Notes under the pieces: model-generated
The model's database searches: none
What the model saw: the letters and a program-made list of their open reading frames with translations, nothing else
What the model was told of the DNA's origin: nothing
Shown: piece after piece, positions 6,131 to 8,118 of the stretch
How the letters are laid out: each line of letters starts with the position of its first letter
Position numbering within the stretch: the stretch's first letter is position 1
Origin: UKL13-2 sp043793345
GTDB taxonomy: Bacteria > Pseudomonadota > Gammaproteobacteria > Burkholderiales > Usitatibacteraceae
NCBI GenBank assembly: GCA_043793345.1
Contig: JAYVXF010000050.1
Span: 1-8,118, forward strand
Direction: 5' to 3'
Length of the DNA: 8,118 nucleotides
Position numbers and translations under genes: made by a program

Positions 6131-7983
6131 TGGCAACCAAGGCACCCACAAGCGCAACAACTATTGCTACAGCTAAACCGGTTTTTGCAATGCCCGTGCT
6201 CGAGTCGGTGAAGCGCAACAAATCTGAACGACGCGTCACGCTGCCCGAGGTTCTTGTCGCACTGGTCGAGGACGGCTTTATCCTGCAACTGGACGCTGAC
6301 CGCGCCTTGAAAGACTGGCGCACCACGCCGTCCGAAGCGCATCCGCTCACGGTCGTTGCGCACGCGAAACTGAAATCATTGAAACCCCCGCAGCGCAATC
6401 TCGATATAGAGCGCCTCACCGAATGGATGGCCGGTCGCGTTGACGTCGAGTATTACCACATCGATCCGCTGAAGATCGACATGCGCGCGGTGACCGACGT
6501 GATGTCTTCCGACTACGCATCCAAGCGCAATATTTTGCCGGTGGAAGTGCGCGGGCGCGATGTGGTCATCGCCACCAGTGAGCCGTTCATGACCGCGTGG
6601 CAGCGCGAGCTGGGCGATATGTTGAAATTCAACATCAAAGTCGTTATCGCCAATCCGCAGGACATCGCGCGCTATGTGGGCGAGTTCTACAACCTTGCGC
6701 GCTCGGTCAAGCGTGCTGAAAAAAACGACGGCGGTGCGGGCCGCATCAACGATTTCGAGCAACTCGTTGAGCTCGGCAAAGCCGGACGCACGCTCGACGC
6801 CAATGACCATCACATCGTCACCCTCGTCGATTGGCTTTGGCAATATGCGTTTGACCAGCGCGCATCTGATATTCACGTCGAGCCGCGTCGCGATGTCGCG
6901 ATCGTGCGCTTTCGTATCGACGGTGTGCTGCATCAGGTCTATCAGGTACCGGCGACTGTTGCGGTGGCGATGACATCGCGCATCAAAATTCTCGGTCGCA
7001 TGGACGTGGTCGAGAAGCGTCGGCCGCAGGATGGCCGCATCAAGACCCGCATGCCGGATGGGCAGGAGATCGAGCTTCGATTGTCGACCTTGCCAACCGC
7101 GCACGGTGAAAAACTGGTGATGCGGATTTTTGATCCGGATGTGTTGGTGCGCGATTTTTCGGAGCTGGGATTCTCAACTGAGGATTACGAAAAATGGCAG
7201 CGCCTGATCGGCAATCCTGGCGGCATCGTGCTCGTCACCGGCCCCACCGGCTCAGGTAAAACGACCACACTGTATTCGACGCTAAAGCAGCTCGCCACGC
7301 CTGAAGTCAACATCTGCACGATTGAGGATCCGATTGAAATGATCGAGTCCTCGCTCAATCAAATGCAGGTGCAGGCGCAAATCGATTTGGGCTTTGCTGA
7401 AGGCGTGCGCGCGCTGATGCGCCAGGACCCGGACATCATCATGATCGGCGAGATACGCGATCTTGAAACGGCCGAGATGGCGATCCAGTCGGCGCTCACC
7501 GGGCATCTGGTGCTGTCTACCTTGCACACCAACGATGCACCGACGGCGGTCGCGCGGCTGCTCGATCTGGGTGCGCCGGCCTATCTGCTGACCTCGACCC
7601 TGCTCGGCGTAATGGCGCAGCGGCTGGTGCGCACGCTGTGCCCGCACTGCAAAGAAAGAATCCCGTTTGACGATCCGGTGCAGATCAAAATCTGGCACGA
7701 AACCGTCGCACCCTGGAAAGGCGAAGCGCCCACGCATATTTACAAACCCGTCGGTTGTCTGGAATGTCGCCATACCGGCTACATGGGCCGCATCGGCATT
7801 TATGAAATTTTATTGATGACGCCGGAATTAAAAAAACGGATTACGGATCGTACCGATCTTGAAGCGGTGAGGGCGGAGGCGTATCGATCAGGCATGAAGC
7901 CGCTGCGTTTGTCGGGCGCGATGAAAGTGGCACAGGGGATTACGACGCTGGAAGAGGTGCTGAAGGTGGCGCCTGCGGCGTGA
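6130..7983 (+). CDS. GspE/PulE/PilB-family secretion or type IV pilus assembly ATPase
   Basis: This 617-residue protein is a hexameric traffic ATPase of the kind that powers type II secretion or type IV pilus extension at the inner membrane. An Ala/Thr-rich leader (1-20) precedes a GspE/MshE-like N-terminal region (about 35-190). A linker leads to the second N-terminal half with ASDIHVEPR (246-253) and RIKILGRMDVVEKRRPQDGR (284-303). The catalytic core has Walker A GPTGSGKTT (371-379, Lys377), an Asp box TIEDPIE (397-403), Walker B DPDIIMIGEIRD (433-444) and a His box TGHLVLSTLHTN (457-468). A zinc-binding site has Cys504/Cys507 and Cys543/Cys546; PilT lacks it, and it fits GspE/PilB. Length exceeds ordinary GspE (about 500) and PilB (about 570), so it may belong to the longer stand-alone GspE/PulE group. 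No gspF, pilC or pilin genes are nearby, so the machine served is unknown. The ATG overlaps the hutG stop. Confidence 0.93.
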   Translation: MATKAPTSATTIATAKPVFAMPVLESVKRNKSERRVTLPEVLVALVEDGFILQLDADRALKDWRTTPSEAHPLTVVAHAKLKSLKPPQRNLDIERLTEWMAGRVDVEYYHIDPLKIDMRAVTDVMSSDYASKRNILPVEVRGRDVVIATSEPFMTAWQRELGDMLKFNIKVVIANPQDIARYVGEFYNLARSVKRAEKNDGGAGRINDFEQLVELGKAGRTLDANDHHIVTLVDWLWQYAFDQRASDIHVEPRRDVAIVRFRIDGVLHQVYQVPATVAVAMTSRIKILGRMDVVEKRRPQDGRIKTRMPDGQEIELRLSTLPTAHGEKLVMRIFDPDVLVRDFSELGFSTEDYEKWQRLIGNPGGIVLVTGPTGSGKTTTLYSTLKQLATPEVNICTIEDPIEMIESSLNQMQVQAQIDLGFAEGVRALMRQDPDIIMIGEIRDLETAEMAIQSALTGHLVLSTLHTNDAPTAVARLLDLGAPAYLLTSTLLGVMAQRLVRTLCPHCKERIPFDDPVQIKIWHETVAPWKGEAPTHIYKPVGCLECRHTGYMGRIGIYEILLMTPELKKRITDRTDLEAVRAEAYRSGMKPLRLSGAMKVAQGITTLEEVLKVAPAA

Positions 7984-8118
7984 TGGTGTTGCGGTGTTTC
8001 TGTGCAGCATAATTAAGCGCAGAACGCCATTTGGCGGGGTGTTTCAGATGAAAATGCTCTGGAAGGCGCGCCCGTGTTAGAGTTTTTGTGCGGCGCGCAT
8101 CGTGTGCGACCGCCTATG
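7984..8118 (+). other. Intergenic region after the ATPase gene, to the window edge
   Basis: This 135-base non-coding tail contains the second copy of the two-block motif (8018-8085). There is no strong terminator; the CGCC-ATTT-GGCG hairpin (8025-8036) has only four to five stem pairs and no T run behind it. The last three bases (8116-8118) are ATG and could open the next gene, but this cannot be tested here. Confidence 0.55.
8018..8085 (+). promoter_or_regulatory. Two-block conserved upstream motif, copy B (after the ATPase gene)
   Basis: Block 1 (8018-8036) is identical to 1048-1066 and holds the palindrome CGCCATTTGGCG at 8025-8036. Block 2 (8063-8085) matches copy A at 18 of 23 ungapped positions and ends in TAGAGT (8078-8083) plus TT, a possible -10 box. 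The distance from palindrome centre to the -10-like box is 47.5 bases in both copies. The motif points rightward, so it may drive the gene beyond the right edge. Confidence 0.52.

Noticed and set aside
6376..7104. Open frame of 242 codons on the minus strand inside the ATPase gene
   Set aside because: It is fully antisense to conserved ATPase coding sequence, with His/Arg-rich composition typical of a shadow frame.
8025..8036. CGCCATTTGGCG as an intrinsic terminator of the hut-ATPase operon
   Set aside because: The stem is only four to five pairs, no T run follows, and the identical sequence lies upstream of hutH as part of a spaced motif, which fits an operator better.

Overview
The window is GC-rich DNA from a bacterium, most likely a beta- or gammaproteobacterium. 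This rests on protein-family content and the five-step hut pathway; no rRNA or other marker gene is present. Every gene lies on the + strand and the coding density is high. No tRNA, rRNA, CRISPR array, insertion sequence or phage gene is visible.

Left part (1-965): the last 76 codons of a selenium-binding-protein-56 / methanethiol oxidase gene (mtoX type) are followed after 16 bases by an exported SCO1/SenC copper-chaperone-like protein. This pairing matches the described mtoX-SCO1/SenC arrangement, in which the SCO protein is thought to help load copper into the periplasmic oxidase. The SCO protein here has a CX5C motif in place of the usual CX3C.

A spacer of 196 bases (966-1161) separates this operon from a histidine-utilisation cluster, hutH-hutF-hutI-hutG (1162-6130). 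The junctions are tight: ATGA overlap, 9-base gap, ATGA overlap. Together the four enzymes cover the five-step route from histidine to glutamate, ammonia and formate through formiminoglutamate and formylglutamate, except for urocanase (hutU), which is absent from the window. HutH probably starts at 1162, directly behind a perfect TATAAT box, which suggests a leaderless transcript.

The last gene (6130-7983) is a GspE/PulE/PilB-family secretion or pilus ATPase. Its start codon overlaps the hutG stop (TGATG), so an unrelated machine part appears to be translationally coupled to the hut operon.

The most unexplained structure is a two-block motif found twice, in the spacer before hutH (1048-1115) and in the spacer after the ATPase (8018-8085). 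An exact 19-base block holding the palindrome CGCCATTTGGCG is followed, at exactly the same distance, by a block ending in a -10-like TAGA(C/G)T. The 26 bases between the blocks are not conserved. This looks more like a shared regulatory module than a copied repeat, and it may link the hut operon with the gene beyond the right edge.
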